Assembly: GCA_038087015.1 (NCBI GenBank)
Contig: JASBNA010000015.1
Coordinates: 558,001-622,000 of the forward strand
DNA from: Cerrena zonata
Taxonomy: Eukaryota > Basidiomycota > Agaricomycetes > Polyporales > Cerrenaceae
DNA: 64,000 nt
Direction of reading: 5' to 3'
Below, in pieces: positions 38,905 to 48,483 of the stretch; the first letter of the stretch is position 1, and each line of letters starts with the position of its first letter. A model generated the notes under the pieces. The model searched no databases and was not told the DNA's origin. It worked only from the letters and a program-made list of their open reading frames with translations. A program made the position numbers and the translations under genes.

Positions 38905-40044
38905 TATCACGATAAAGTCGAATACACCTACCCCTGACCCTTGAACGTACTAACCCTTCTATTTATCTACACTCTAATCTCTATCTACTCTGTTGTGATA
39001 AGGACCTAATGCTGATAACAGCGACTATTTTTCCGCATCGGGAACCAGTTTTTTGCAGTCTATCAAAAATCGGGTCTTCTTTTGGTTAACCGAATGCGCT
39101 ATCGCTATCTATTCCATTCTGGAGCTACCGGTTGTGTTATCAAGAGAGAGAGGAGTTGCGTAAGTCTAATCATAACTATATAAGATGGGAAGGCGCCTTA
39201 CTTCGACTTTTCAAACCATTCCAGACAAGTCACGAAAGCCTGGGTTTCTTGTGACCTGGAAATCTATCGAACACGGATTGAGTCTCGAAACCCTTCCAGT
39301 AGATAAGTGCAACTATTATTTGACATGATTCCTTCGGAGTAACACGATTTCAGTAGAAAAGAATAACCGATCCTGTCTGCCTGTCTGCCTGTCTATCTGT
39401 CTACTTGTCTATCTGTCTACTTGTCTATCTGTCTACTTGTCTATCTGTCTACTTGTCTATCTGTCTACTTGTCTATCTGTCTATCTGTCTACTTGTCTGT
39501 CTACTTGTCTGTCTACCTCTGTCTGCATGTCTGTCTACCTCTTTTTATCTAGATATGTTTTGACTATGTTTTGACTATTTTTTGTATATGTTTTTTTTTT
39601 TTCTGTTTTTCTGTTTTTTTTTTTTCTGTTTTAAATATCTATTGTCTATGTTCGTCTAATCTGCTTAAAGATCTGGTAACATCCCTTCAGAACCAGGTCA
39701 CCCGTTGTCCGAAGTCTAGGGTAGCGTCCCTAAAGGTGTCCTGCGATGGACCATTACATAATCCATCGATTAACATGAAATATCTTCACGCACGATGCCC
39801 TTACAAAAAAGAACGAAAACCAAATATCTAATCTAACAATGCGAAACAAACCCCATGCACCACCAGGAAACTTGATCATCGCAGCCAGTTGATAACCATT
39901 ATTTCTCTTTTTCTCGAACCTTACGTGTTTTCTTGTTTAATCTGGTATAATTCTACTCCTCTTTAGCCATATCCATATATAAGTTGGGCGTTTTCATCTT
40001 TGAAGAAGCAAAAAAAGAAAAAGAAGAACGCTTAAGTATACGGG
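38905..40044. other. Divergent promoter region with tetranucleotide minisatellite
   Basis: About 1.1 kb between the aminotransferase and the Hol1-like transporter, read divergently. It contains the CTGTCTAC-type minisatellite (39373-39545), T-rich runs at 39589-39625 and otherwise no recognised gene. The open frame at 39571-39831 is low in complexity at its start and is not called. Confidence 0.5.
39373..39545. repeat. TCTG/TCTA minisatellite
   Basis: About 170 bp of tetranucleotide-based repeat. The main unit is the 16-mer CTATCTGTCTACTTGT, present in about six consecutive copies, flanked by CTGTCTGC and CTGTCTACCT variants. One strand is strongly pyrimidine-rich. It lies about 500 bp upstream of the transporter start. 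Confidence 0.9.
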
Positions 40045-41997
40045 ATGACTGTTAAAAATAGTCCGGATAGCCGTTTAGGTATAAAACAACCAAAAATCAA
40101 AGAGGTCACTGGGACCATTGTTATGTTAGATGACCCAGAGGAAACCAAGTCCAATGCTGCATCCTCTGTTAATACGTCCAACCATGATTCACTTAGTTTG
40201 AAAAGAACTAACACTGGGATAATTCTTCATCCTCAGCCTCATGATGATCAAAATGATCCATTAACTTGGCCAACTTTAAGAAAAGATATCTGTTTTGCTG
40301 TTATTGGTTTACAAACTTTCCTCGGTGGTGGTCAAACCCCAGTTTTAGCCGCTGGATTATCTCAGTTATCAAAAGAATTCGATAAACCTTTACATACCAT
40401 TACTTATTTGGTCGGGGGGTTTATGTTGGCTTTAGGAGTCGGTTCAGTTTTTGCAAGTCCAACTGCTATCTTATACGGTAAAAGATTTGTTTATCTTTTG
40501 GGGATTGTATTATTTTTAGCGGGTTCCTTATGGGGGTCATTTCTGAAAACCTTTGGTAGTTTAATGGGCGCTCGTATAATTATGGGATTTGGTGCTTCTC
40601 CTACAGAATCTTTAGCTTCTGCAAGTTTATCGGAGCTTTATTTCCAACATGAACGTGCTTATAGAACTGGTATTTATACAATGTTACTACTTGGTGGTAA
40701 AAATATCGTTCCTTTATTATCGGGTCTTGTTTTCCAATATTTAGATCGTCATTGGCTTTTTTGGATCTTATCAATTTTTCTTGGTTTCACCTTAATTTGT
40801 ACCTTTTTATTTGTTCCCGAAACTTTTTGGGATCGTACTCCAACTCCAAACAAAAGATCAATCGAAGAATCTAAAGCCGCTAGAGCAGTTCGTAATTATC
40901 ATCCTCCAAGTGAAAGACCAAATGCTTGGGCTTTACCTAATAGTAGTTTTTATAATGCATCTTTGGATTCTGATGTCGAAAGTCTTCCCTCATCAATTCA
41001 TCCCGATACCCAATCAAATGATGCTCCAATTGGTATAACAAAAAATACCCATCATCACCACCATCACGGTGATGGTGACCAAAATGATGATACCGCCTCA
41101 ATTCAATCAACTCCAAAATCTTTTGTACAAAGACTCTCAGTTTTCTCCGGTCGTCATACAAAAGATAGTTGGTGGATGGTTGCTTTACGTCCCTTTTTCC
41201 TTTATTCTTACCCAGCGGTTTTGTTTGGATCTTTCATTTACTCATTTTCGGTGGTATGGTTAATCGTGATTTCAGAAGCAATCGCTTCCATCTTTGAAGC
41301 TCCTGGATATAATTACTCCAATCAAACAGTGGGATTGTTTTATATTGGTCCTTTCATCGGTGGGATTCTAGGCTCTCTTTCAGCTGGGATTCTCGGTGAT
41401 AGATTAACTAGATTTGTTGTAAGTAAAAATCATGGTGTTTATGAACCAGAATTTCGTTTATTAATGTTAATCCCTGCTACTTTTTTCATCACTTTTGGAC
41501 TAATGGGATTTGGTTGGTCAACTAAAGTTAAAGATGCTTGGATTGGTCCTATCATTTTCTTCTCCTGTGTTTCATTTGGTAGTTCCATCGCAAGTACTAC
41601 AAGTATTAGTTTCACCGTTGACACCTATAAAATGTTTGCTGCTGAGCTGTTGGTGTCTTTCAATTTTATGAAAAATTTGATGGGGTTTGTCTTTTCTTTA
41701 TTCAATACTCAGTTTATCGATTCAACCAATACTAGAACTACTTATCTCGTTTATGGTGCAATCCAAATTTTCTTAAGTAGTTTTGGTATCCTCATCTATA
41801 TTTATGGTAAAAAGATTCGTGCTTGGACTGATGAAAAGGAAATCTTGAAAACTCTTTACCATGTTGATAATATTCCTCCTAGTATTCACGAAAAACAAAG
41901 TTTAAATAATGAAAACTCAAATGATAATTCAATTGATGACTCGAATGATGATTCTGACCATAAAGTTGATGAACGAGATGAAAGTGCTTCTCCCTAA
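40045..41997 (+). CDS. Hol1-like MFS transporter (DHA1 family)
   Basis: A 650-residue major-facilitator transporter of the fungal Hol1 branch, whose yeast member takes up polyamines and cations. The pre-TM1 motif HPQPHDDQNDPLTWP, the loop after TM1 GGGQTPVLAAGLSQL, GARIIMGFGASPTESLA and FLFVPETFWDRTP match that branch. The central cytosolic loop is unusually long (about residues 270-380) and carries a run of six histidines followed by acidic residues (HHHHHHGDGDQNDD). The C-terminal tail is acidic and Asn/Ser-rich. CTG codons in WGSF(CTG)KTFGSL and AAE(CTG)LVSF make more sense as Ser, supporting the CUG-Ser code. It converges with the MAK32-like gene, 70 bp apart. Confidence 0.85.
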   Translation: MTVKNSPDSRLGIKQPKIKEVTGTIVMLDDPEETKSNAASSVNTSNHDSLSLKRTNTGIILHPQPHDDQNDPLTWPTLRKDICFAVIGLQTFLGGGQTPVLAAGLSQLSKEFDKPLHTITYLVGGFMLALGVGSVFASPTAILYGKRFVYLLGIVLFLAGSLWGSFLKTFGSLMGARIIMGFGASPTESLASASLSELYFQHERAYRTGIYTMLLLGGKNIVPLLSGLVFQYLDRHWLFWILSIFLGFTLICTFLFVPETFWDRTPTPNKRSIEESKAARAVRNYHPPSERPNAWALPNSSFYNASLDSDVESLPSSIHPDTQSNDAPIGITKNTHHHHHHGDGDQNDDTASIQSTPKSFVQRLSVFSGRHTKDSWWMVALRPFFLYSYPAVLFGSFIYSFSVVWLIVISEAIASIFEAPGYNYSNQTVGLFYIGPFIGGILGSLSAGILGDRLTRFVVSKNHGVYEPEFRLLMLIPATFFITFGLMGFGWSTKVKDAWIGPIIFFSCVSFGSSIASTTSISFTVDTYKMFAAELLVSFNFMKNLMGFVFSLFNTQFIDSTNTRTTYLVYGAIQIFLSSFGILIYIYGKKIRAWTDEKEILKTLYHVDNIPPSIHEKQSLNNENSNDNSIDDSNDDSDHKVDERDESASP

Positions 41998-42067
41998 ATA
42001 ATGACTTGATGATTTACATATTGGTTTTTAATTTGCATTATTAAATATAAATTTGCATGGTATTATT

Positions 42068-43170
42068 CTATAAAATTTTGTAAGTTTTCGCTAAATCCTG
42101 TTCTCTATTTAAGTAATACTGTAAACGATCTTTTAAAGTCTTTCCGTTCCATATTTCATCTTTTTCAACGCAGGCAACTCCCAACTTTTCAATTATGCAT
42201 CCACTGATAAGTGTGCCCATGATAGCTGAATATAACCAATCGCCATTTGAAAGAACTAACGCAGCAGCTAATGCTCCACAGAATGAATTGCCTCCACCGG
42301 TAACATCAACAACCTTAGATTGATCTATATGATACGCTGGTAATAACTTGGTAACTCCTGGTGCATTAACATAACAGCCCAAACGGCCCACATCTTATCA
42401 ATACACCAGAATTTGGTAATTTCATATACGGAGTAAATTTCAAAGATAATTGGTGAATCTCTTGTTCAGTGGTGGGTAGCGTTTTAAACCCCGGCAAACT
42501 CAGCTGCTTCATTAAGATTAGGTGTGAAAACATCAACTTTAGGTAATACTCTGATTAATTCTTCATAGTTTTCTGAAGTACAAGCATTTGGGGAAGGCTC
42601 AAAGATAAATTTAGGTCTAGGTCTAGAAGAGTCTAACTGCTTTACTTTCTTAGTTAGCTTATCAATCATTGATTCACAGCGATCAATTGCACAGCAAAAA
42701 TGAAATGTCTTCAGAAATATAAGATTGTCTGTTTCAATAACATCTTCTGCTTCCACTCTTTTCTTATCAGTCTTATAATAAAAATGCCGAACATCATTTT
42801 CGTCGTAAACGTTTACACCTCTGGTAGTTTTACGATTTTCATCTTTACGAAATGCAACTCCAGTTTTCCATGTCTCAATCTCTTCTTTAACAGAAGGGGC
42901 AAAATCATTACCAATGTCGAATACACTAGTGATTAATCGTGCCTTGGATATTCCTGAGACAATACGCCCTCCAAGAACGGCATATGTTCCACCACCACCA
43001 AGTATGTCGTACTCATTTGGCCGCCCAGATGACGCTGGATATTCATTATCATCAACGATAAACATCCCAAGAGATGCAAGAATAGGGTCTTGGGGATGGG
43101 AAAGTTCTTGCGGATACGTGGCACCCGTGCTTAGGTTTAAAATACGAACTTCATCATCAGCAATAGTCAT
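42068..43170 (-). CDS. MAK32: PfkB-family carbohydrate kinase, Mak32-like; two apparent frameshifts
   Basis: A ribokinase/PfkB-type protein of about 365 residues like S. cerevisiae Mak32, named for a role in maintaining the killer L-A dsRNA virus. From the ATG at 43170: LGMFIVDDNEY, GGGGTYAVLGGRIVSG near the N-terminus, FIFEPSPNACTSEN, VDVFTPNLNEAAEFAG. After an extra base in the C4 run at 42489-42492 the text continues FKTLPTTEQEIHQL. After a second extra base in the A3 run at 42381-42383 it continues GCYVNAPG and the PfkB signature VVDVTGGGNSFCGALAAAL, which holds the catalytic Asp-Gly region. With both bases removed a single uninterrupted kinase results. Both shifts are in homopolymers. 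Confidence 0.85.
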
Positions 43171-43380
43171 GGCCGTAACAGGTATTATTCAATCTCCTCT
43201 TTCCAAGATTAAATTTTAATCTGATTTTTTTATTCGATTTTTCATTTCTTATCAGTTCGGTTTGATCTGCACTAGGCCCATACCGCAAAATAATCAATTC
43301 CAAGTCCTTCCCCGGATTCGTCTTTAAAACGTTCTTTTTATTCAATTTCATTTTTACAACTTTACTAAACTATTAGATCG
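43171..43380. promoter_or_regulatory. Divergent promoter MAK32-like / KHA1
   Basis: A 210-bp AT-rich region between two divergently read genes. No specific motif recognised. Confidence 0.4.
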
Positions 43381-45883
43381 ATGGCGGTAGAGACCCATAG
43401 CGTCGCTGGTATTGTTGCCGGTAGAAATCCTTTAGAGTATTCAACATCCTCTCCGTATACTCTTTTTTTATTCCAAGCTACTTTCATTATCTTACTATGT
43501 CCAAATACTCCATTTCCCTCTCAAAAGACTCCAACAGCCCAGAGTGATTGCTGAAGTCATCACCGGTATATTGCTTGGTCCTTCTGTGATGGGCCATATA
43601 CCCCAGTTCACTACCAGCTGTTTCCCTAAGGAGTCGATTCCTGGTTTGACTTTGATTGCAAACGTTGGAATCATTTTATTCTTGTTTGTCATTGGTCTTG
43701 AAGTCGACGTTGAATTTATCAAGAAAAACATGAAAGTAGCATTAAGTGTTGGCTTGATAAACATGGCAGGTCCCATTTGCTTTGGGTTGTGGTATTGCCT
43801 AAAGGTTTATATAAAGAATATAGCGGTGAATTGCCTGGAGAAATCTCTTTTACAACTTTTATGGTGTTCATTGCTGTTGCGATGTGTATAACTGCTTTCC
43901 CCGTATTGGTTCGTATATTAACTGAGTTAAATTTGATTGTTGATAGGGTCGGGACCATTGTTTTGGCTGCTGGTATTACAAATGATCTTACTGGTTGGAT
44001 ATTATTGGCATTGGCCGTTACTCTTGCCAATTCATCAAAAGGTATCAATACCCTATATATATTACTATTAACTGCTGCTTGGTTCTTGTTCTTGATTTAC
44101 CCAGTAAGGATGTGCATGAGATTGCTTTTGAAGAAATTCACTAACGATTTGATTAGCGGAGAACCCCTGCAAATCCTGATGATGCTTATTTTGATTTGTG
44201 TATTTATCTCCAGTTTTTACACTGACGCAATTGGGGTTCATCCAATCTTCGGTGCATTCATGGTCGGTGTTATTGTTCCCCGGGATAATGGTTATGTTAT
44301 ACGTATTACCGAAAAATTGGAAGATCTAATCCATATTGTTTTGATTCCTATTTATTTTGCTCTCGCTGGTTTAAATGTGAACTTGGGATTATTGAATAGA
44401 GGAATAGATTGGGCATATACAATCGGTATCATTTTATTAGCGATGTTTGGTAAAATTATGGGAGGATTTGTTGCAGCCAGATTCAACAAGCTTCTATTCA
44501 GAGAATCATTAGCCGTTGGGGTTTTAATGTCCTGTAAAGGTATAGTGGAAATCGTTGTTTTGTCTCTAGGCTTGAATGCTGGTATCATTTCTCAGCGAGT
44601 CTATTCAATGTTTGTGGTGATGGCTCTTATAACCACCTTCCTAACCACACCATTGACCCTTTGGGTTTATCCAATAAGCTATAGAGAAAAAGTTGAAAAA
44701 TTCATGAAAGGTGAGATAAATTGGGATGGAAGTCCAATACACGCTGAAGTAGATACTTCTAACCCTGACCCAAGCGAAGATTTTGATGGTTCAAATACAG
44801 ACGAATCCTGTGCAATCAAAGATTTACATAAATTAAGGATAACAAAGCTTGTACTATTATTGAAGCGAATTGATACCATATCGAACATCATGACCGTGGT
44901 TCATGATATTGCATTAAATGATGGAAATTCATCTTCAAATTATGATCTTGATGTCAAAGCATTGCATTTAAGGGAATTTACTTCGAGAACATCGGACTTG
45001 TTAGAGGCTTCTTCGCAACATAACGATAATGATACTTCTATTAATCAAAACAATGAAAATGATATTAATGAATCTTCATCTATTTTGGCGATCATGAAAA
45101 TTTTTACCCAGTTTCTTGGAATCCATTATACTTCTAAATCTTTATTATCAACTCAAAAGAACCATATTTTTACAATCAATGAACAAATACTTGAGAAATC
45201 AGATTTGCTTATAAGTAGTATTGATACTAAGAGATTAGTCCAATTCCCACTTGTTGGATCTTTTTACAATAATGAGTTTGTGGATGGCTCTGAATATAGT
45301 CTTTATAAGGAATTATTCAAATCTTGCAAATCTAACTTCGGGTTATTGCTAATTAACAATACCAAAGCTAAACATGCTATGAGTCCAATAAATGAAAATG
45401 AGCCAAGTGATGTCAAAGCTTCCAATTATCTTGAACAGTCCAAATCTTTATTCGGTCTTAAATCTGTTAATTTAGTTTTGAGTCATGATAACTTGATCAG
45501 TAGTAGTGATTTGCTAGCCTTGAATATTATTTACAAACTTTCCTTTAACATTTCCCATATTAATATCTTCATCAAAGCTTCATCATCGAAATCAGTATCT
45601 AAAACCTCAACAATGAGTTCATTTCGAAAAACAAATCGAATCTTTACTTTTAACAAGAAATCCTACGATTAATTTGTCAATTTTTAAGATTAAAGAATCG
45701 GTGAATTTTGTGGATGAGTTGATTAGGATTTCACCTAATTTGTTAGGTGAAACATTTGTTATGGCTAATAACCTTCCTCAAAATAGTAATCTTATGTTTG
45801 ACAATGAAATCAGCGAATTAGTTGCTACTGGTATTACTGAAGGTTTCAACGTATTGGCTGTGAAATCAGCTTCTTCTAACTGA
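43381..45883 (+). CDS. KHA1: Kha1-type K+(Na+)/H+ antiporter; several apparent frameshifts
   Basis: A CPA2 monovalent cation/proton antiporter, in yeast located in the Golgi and active in pH and potassium balance. From the ATG at 43381: VAGIVAGRNPLEY, SPYTLFLFQATFIILLC, then (after an extra base at about 43501-43502) ILHFPLKRLQQPRVIAEVITGILLGP, GIILFLFVIGLEVD, then (extra base near 43768 and a further shift near 43797, either one extra base or a five-base loss in ATTGC) LPKGLYKEYSGE, TAFPVLVRILTELNLI, GVHPIFGAFMVGVIVPRD and GVLMSCKGIVEIVVL. The hydrophilic C-terminal half continues past an extra base at about 45660-45662 to 45883. Length is about 830 residues, like yeast Kha1 (873). The net shift is zero modulo three at 43800, which fits random base errors in one gene. 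Confidence 0.9.
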
Positions 45884-46064
45884 TATACTCTTTTATAATG
45901 AATAGTTTACGTGTATTTTGTGTCTTTGAAAACTCTGTATTGCTTCTAAAGAAAACGATTTGCAGACAATGTAGCATTATAGGAAAATCGACTTGGCTCA
46001 AGTAAATAAAAGAATTATAATTAAATGTGGATGGAAGATGAAAAGATTCGCCTATACTGACAGA

Positions 46065-47880
46065 TCAGGGTTCGTCTTCTGCTTTCAAGTCCTCGTCATA
46101 ATCCTTCAAAAATAAGGATTGAATGAAGCCACCGAATGCTAATAATGCTAATGAAAACCATGCGACTTCACTGATTGAAAACTTTTCTGTAATACTCATG
46201 AGCGAACCCCATAAAAGCGGAGCTATACATCTTGCTAATGAAGTGATACTCAACGAGGCTCCATTAATGTAAGACCTATGTTTGGGAATGGAAGCACGGT
46301 GAATCAACATGAAAATTTGAGGAAAACATATGGATGTGGAAACGGTACTCAATGAAGACAAACAATACAATAAATTCAATGTGAGACCAGGTTTGAATTT
46401 AGGGTCATAATCAGGAAGCGTAAAGATCATAAAAGGTAATGCCAAATACACAAATGGGATGACTGCTTGACCACATCTATAACTTACAACAGCACGCATA
46501 TGACGATCAATGAATGGGAAAAGTATCATTATAGACAAAGTACCTATTAATCCCGTATAAGAAAGCAAATTCCCAATGGTAGCTGAGTCAAAGCCAAACC
46601 CACCTCTAATGGTAAAAGGAAACAGAACTTCATCCTTCAAAAACTCTCCAGCCTAAAAATACAGGTATGAATTCCCAATATATAATATTATGAAATGAAA
46701 GAATGAAATTAGCAGTAATAGTTTGAATTACTGGCTTAGTGAATGCACCAACCTCAACACCTTCTTGAAAGGTAAAAATAGAAACAGCATCTGGGTCACG
46801 GGTATTAGTTCTAGTCAAGTGAAGTTGAGGAATTTCTGAGTATCTACGAACGATAGCATTGGAAGCACGTTTCGAGAGAAAGTTAGTAGATTGAACAGAA
46901 TCATCACTTCTTGTAGAAAGAGCATCATCTTCGACATCTTGATCATTGTAGAAAGCTCTTGGACTAGTGTGGGAGTGATGTAATGGGGTACGTTCATCAA
47001 TGGATTCAATTTCAAGAACAGATGAATTGTTATCGGTTACATTTGATTGTGTTCTTGACAAACCTTCCGATTTCCAAGGTCTAATTGGAACTTCATAACC
47101 CAAACCAGTTCTGATTAAATCACCAAGTTCAAGACCATAATCCCTTCTTCCCTTGAAATCAGGATGGGTTTCTTCTAAAAATAAGAATCCAATAAAGATA
47201 TTTAAGATAATATAAGCAGCAATGACAATGTTTGATAATGCATATGGATATTTATCCATAAATGAATCATAAAATCCCTCAGCCGTACTTACTGAGATGG
47301 GTCTAACTGTGATTATTTTGGATAAGAAATTATTAGGGTTAGCGATATCAGCAGGAACACGAACTAAATATTTACTGGAACCAATCAAAGGAGCTAAAAC
47401 TACACCTATATTCCAAAAAGCAGGAAGCGTCAGATAGGCTATAGATTGATGACGCTTCTCAGTAGCTATTTCCCCAATAATTGTACGAATAATAGCAATC
47501 ACAGTGAACCCACCCATCATACTTCTAGCTATTAACCCAACAAAGTAACTTTTAGCAAATCCAAATACTAGCATTGATAAAGCACTGCCGAGTAAACTCA
47601 CGAGTAATGTAGGTTTTCTACCAAATTTATCTGAAGCTTTGCACCAACTTATAGAGAAAAGGAATTGGAAGAACGCAAATGAAGCTGCGTAATAACTTGA
47701 ATATCTCCATGTTTCGTTCTCGGGTACACCGAATCCGATAAGCATAAAGTACACATAAGGAAAGAAAGAAGTAAACGCAATAGGTTCTGTAAAACGTATT
47801 AAGCTAATGATGAACATTTGAAAAAGAGGAAATCCTCGCATCTGTTCTCGGAACGTCATCTTACCATAATCTGAAGACAT
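46065..47880 (-). CDS. MFS transporter related to yeast YCR023C; one apparent frameshift
   Basis: A major-facilitator protein of about 600 residues. From the ATG at 47880: FPLFQMFIISLIRFTEPIAF and FFPYVYFMLIGFGVPENE (first segments), KASDKFGRKPTLL (the A motif between TM2 and TM3), SMMGGFTVIAIIRTIIGEI. A long hydrophilic loop lies at about residues 235-385 (ERTPLHHSHTSPRAFYND). Then comes TM7 and EFIPVFLAGEFLKDEVLFPF, reached only if one extra G near 46651-46653 is removed. The second half ends LKDYDEDLKAEDEP. The set resembles the S. cerevisiae YCR023C group of tetracycline-resistance-like transporters, of unknown substrate. Confidence 0.82.
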
Positions 47881-48483
47881 TTTTGATACGAATATGAAGC
47901 AATAGCTTTGACTTTGGAAATAAACAACTAAATATGTCGAGAATTAAAGGAAATCCTAAGCTATATTAATAGTTTGATGAAAACAAAGATTCCACATTCT
48001 AATCTAATTTTTTTGCGTTACCTCAAATTTTTGTGTAAAGTATTGTACTTGCTAGCATTAACGTAGGCCGATAATAATCCCAGACAAGTGATCTATCAAT
48101 TCTGGGTCCATACATGTCTATTTGCTGAATGATTTTTATAAACTCAACGTGAAAGAATAAAAAATTTGAATTGACTTTGGGAAATGGGGGAGTATGGTTT
48201 CTAATCGATCTCCGAAAAGAGCACGAATTACGAATCATGGGGAAATTTCCTCACGAGACCTTAAAAGCTGCAAACTAATCAAATCGCTACAACTAACTTG
48301 ATCAGGCTGTTGATTTTTAAATAACGGTCTTGATAGAAGTAATCAGGACCAGAATGTGACTTACGTATACTTTTCGGAGTTTCTCCGACTTCTTTAAAAA
48401 GAGGAGACAGTCAAAGAAAGAAAGTACGTGATAAGTAGGGAACTATTTTACATTAATCTAAACTATCTATAAATAAAGATTCT
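47881..48483. other. Intergenic region, promoter of the MFS gene
   Basis: About 600 bp between the NAF1 stop and the MFS start (both minus strand). A 71-codon minus-strand frame at 48023-48238 begins with ATG but has no family feature and is not called. Nothing else is seen. Confidence 0.45.
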
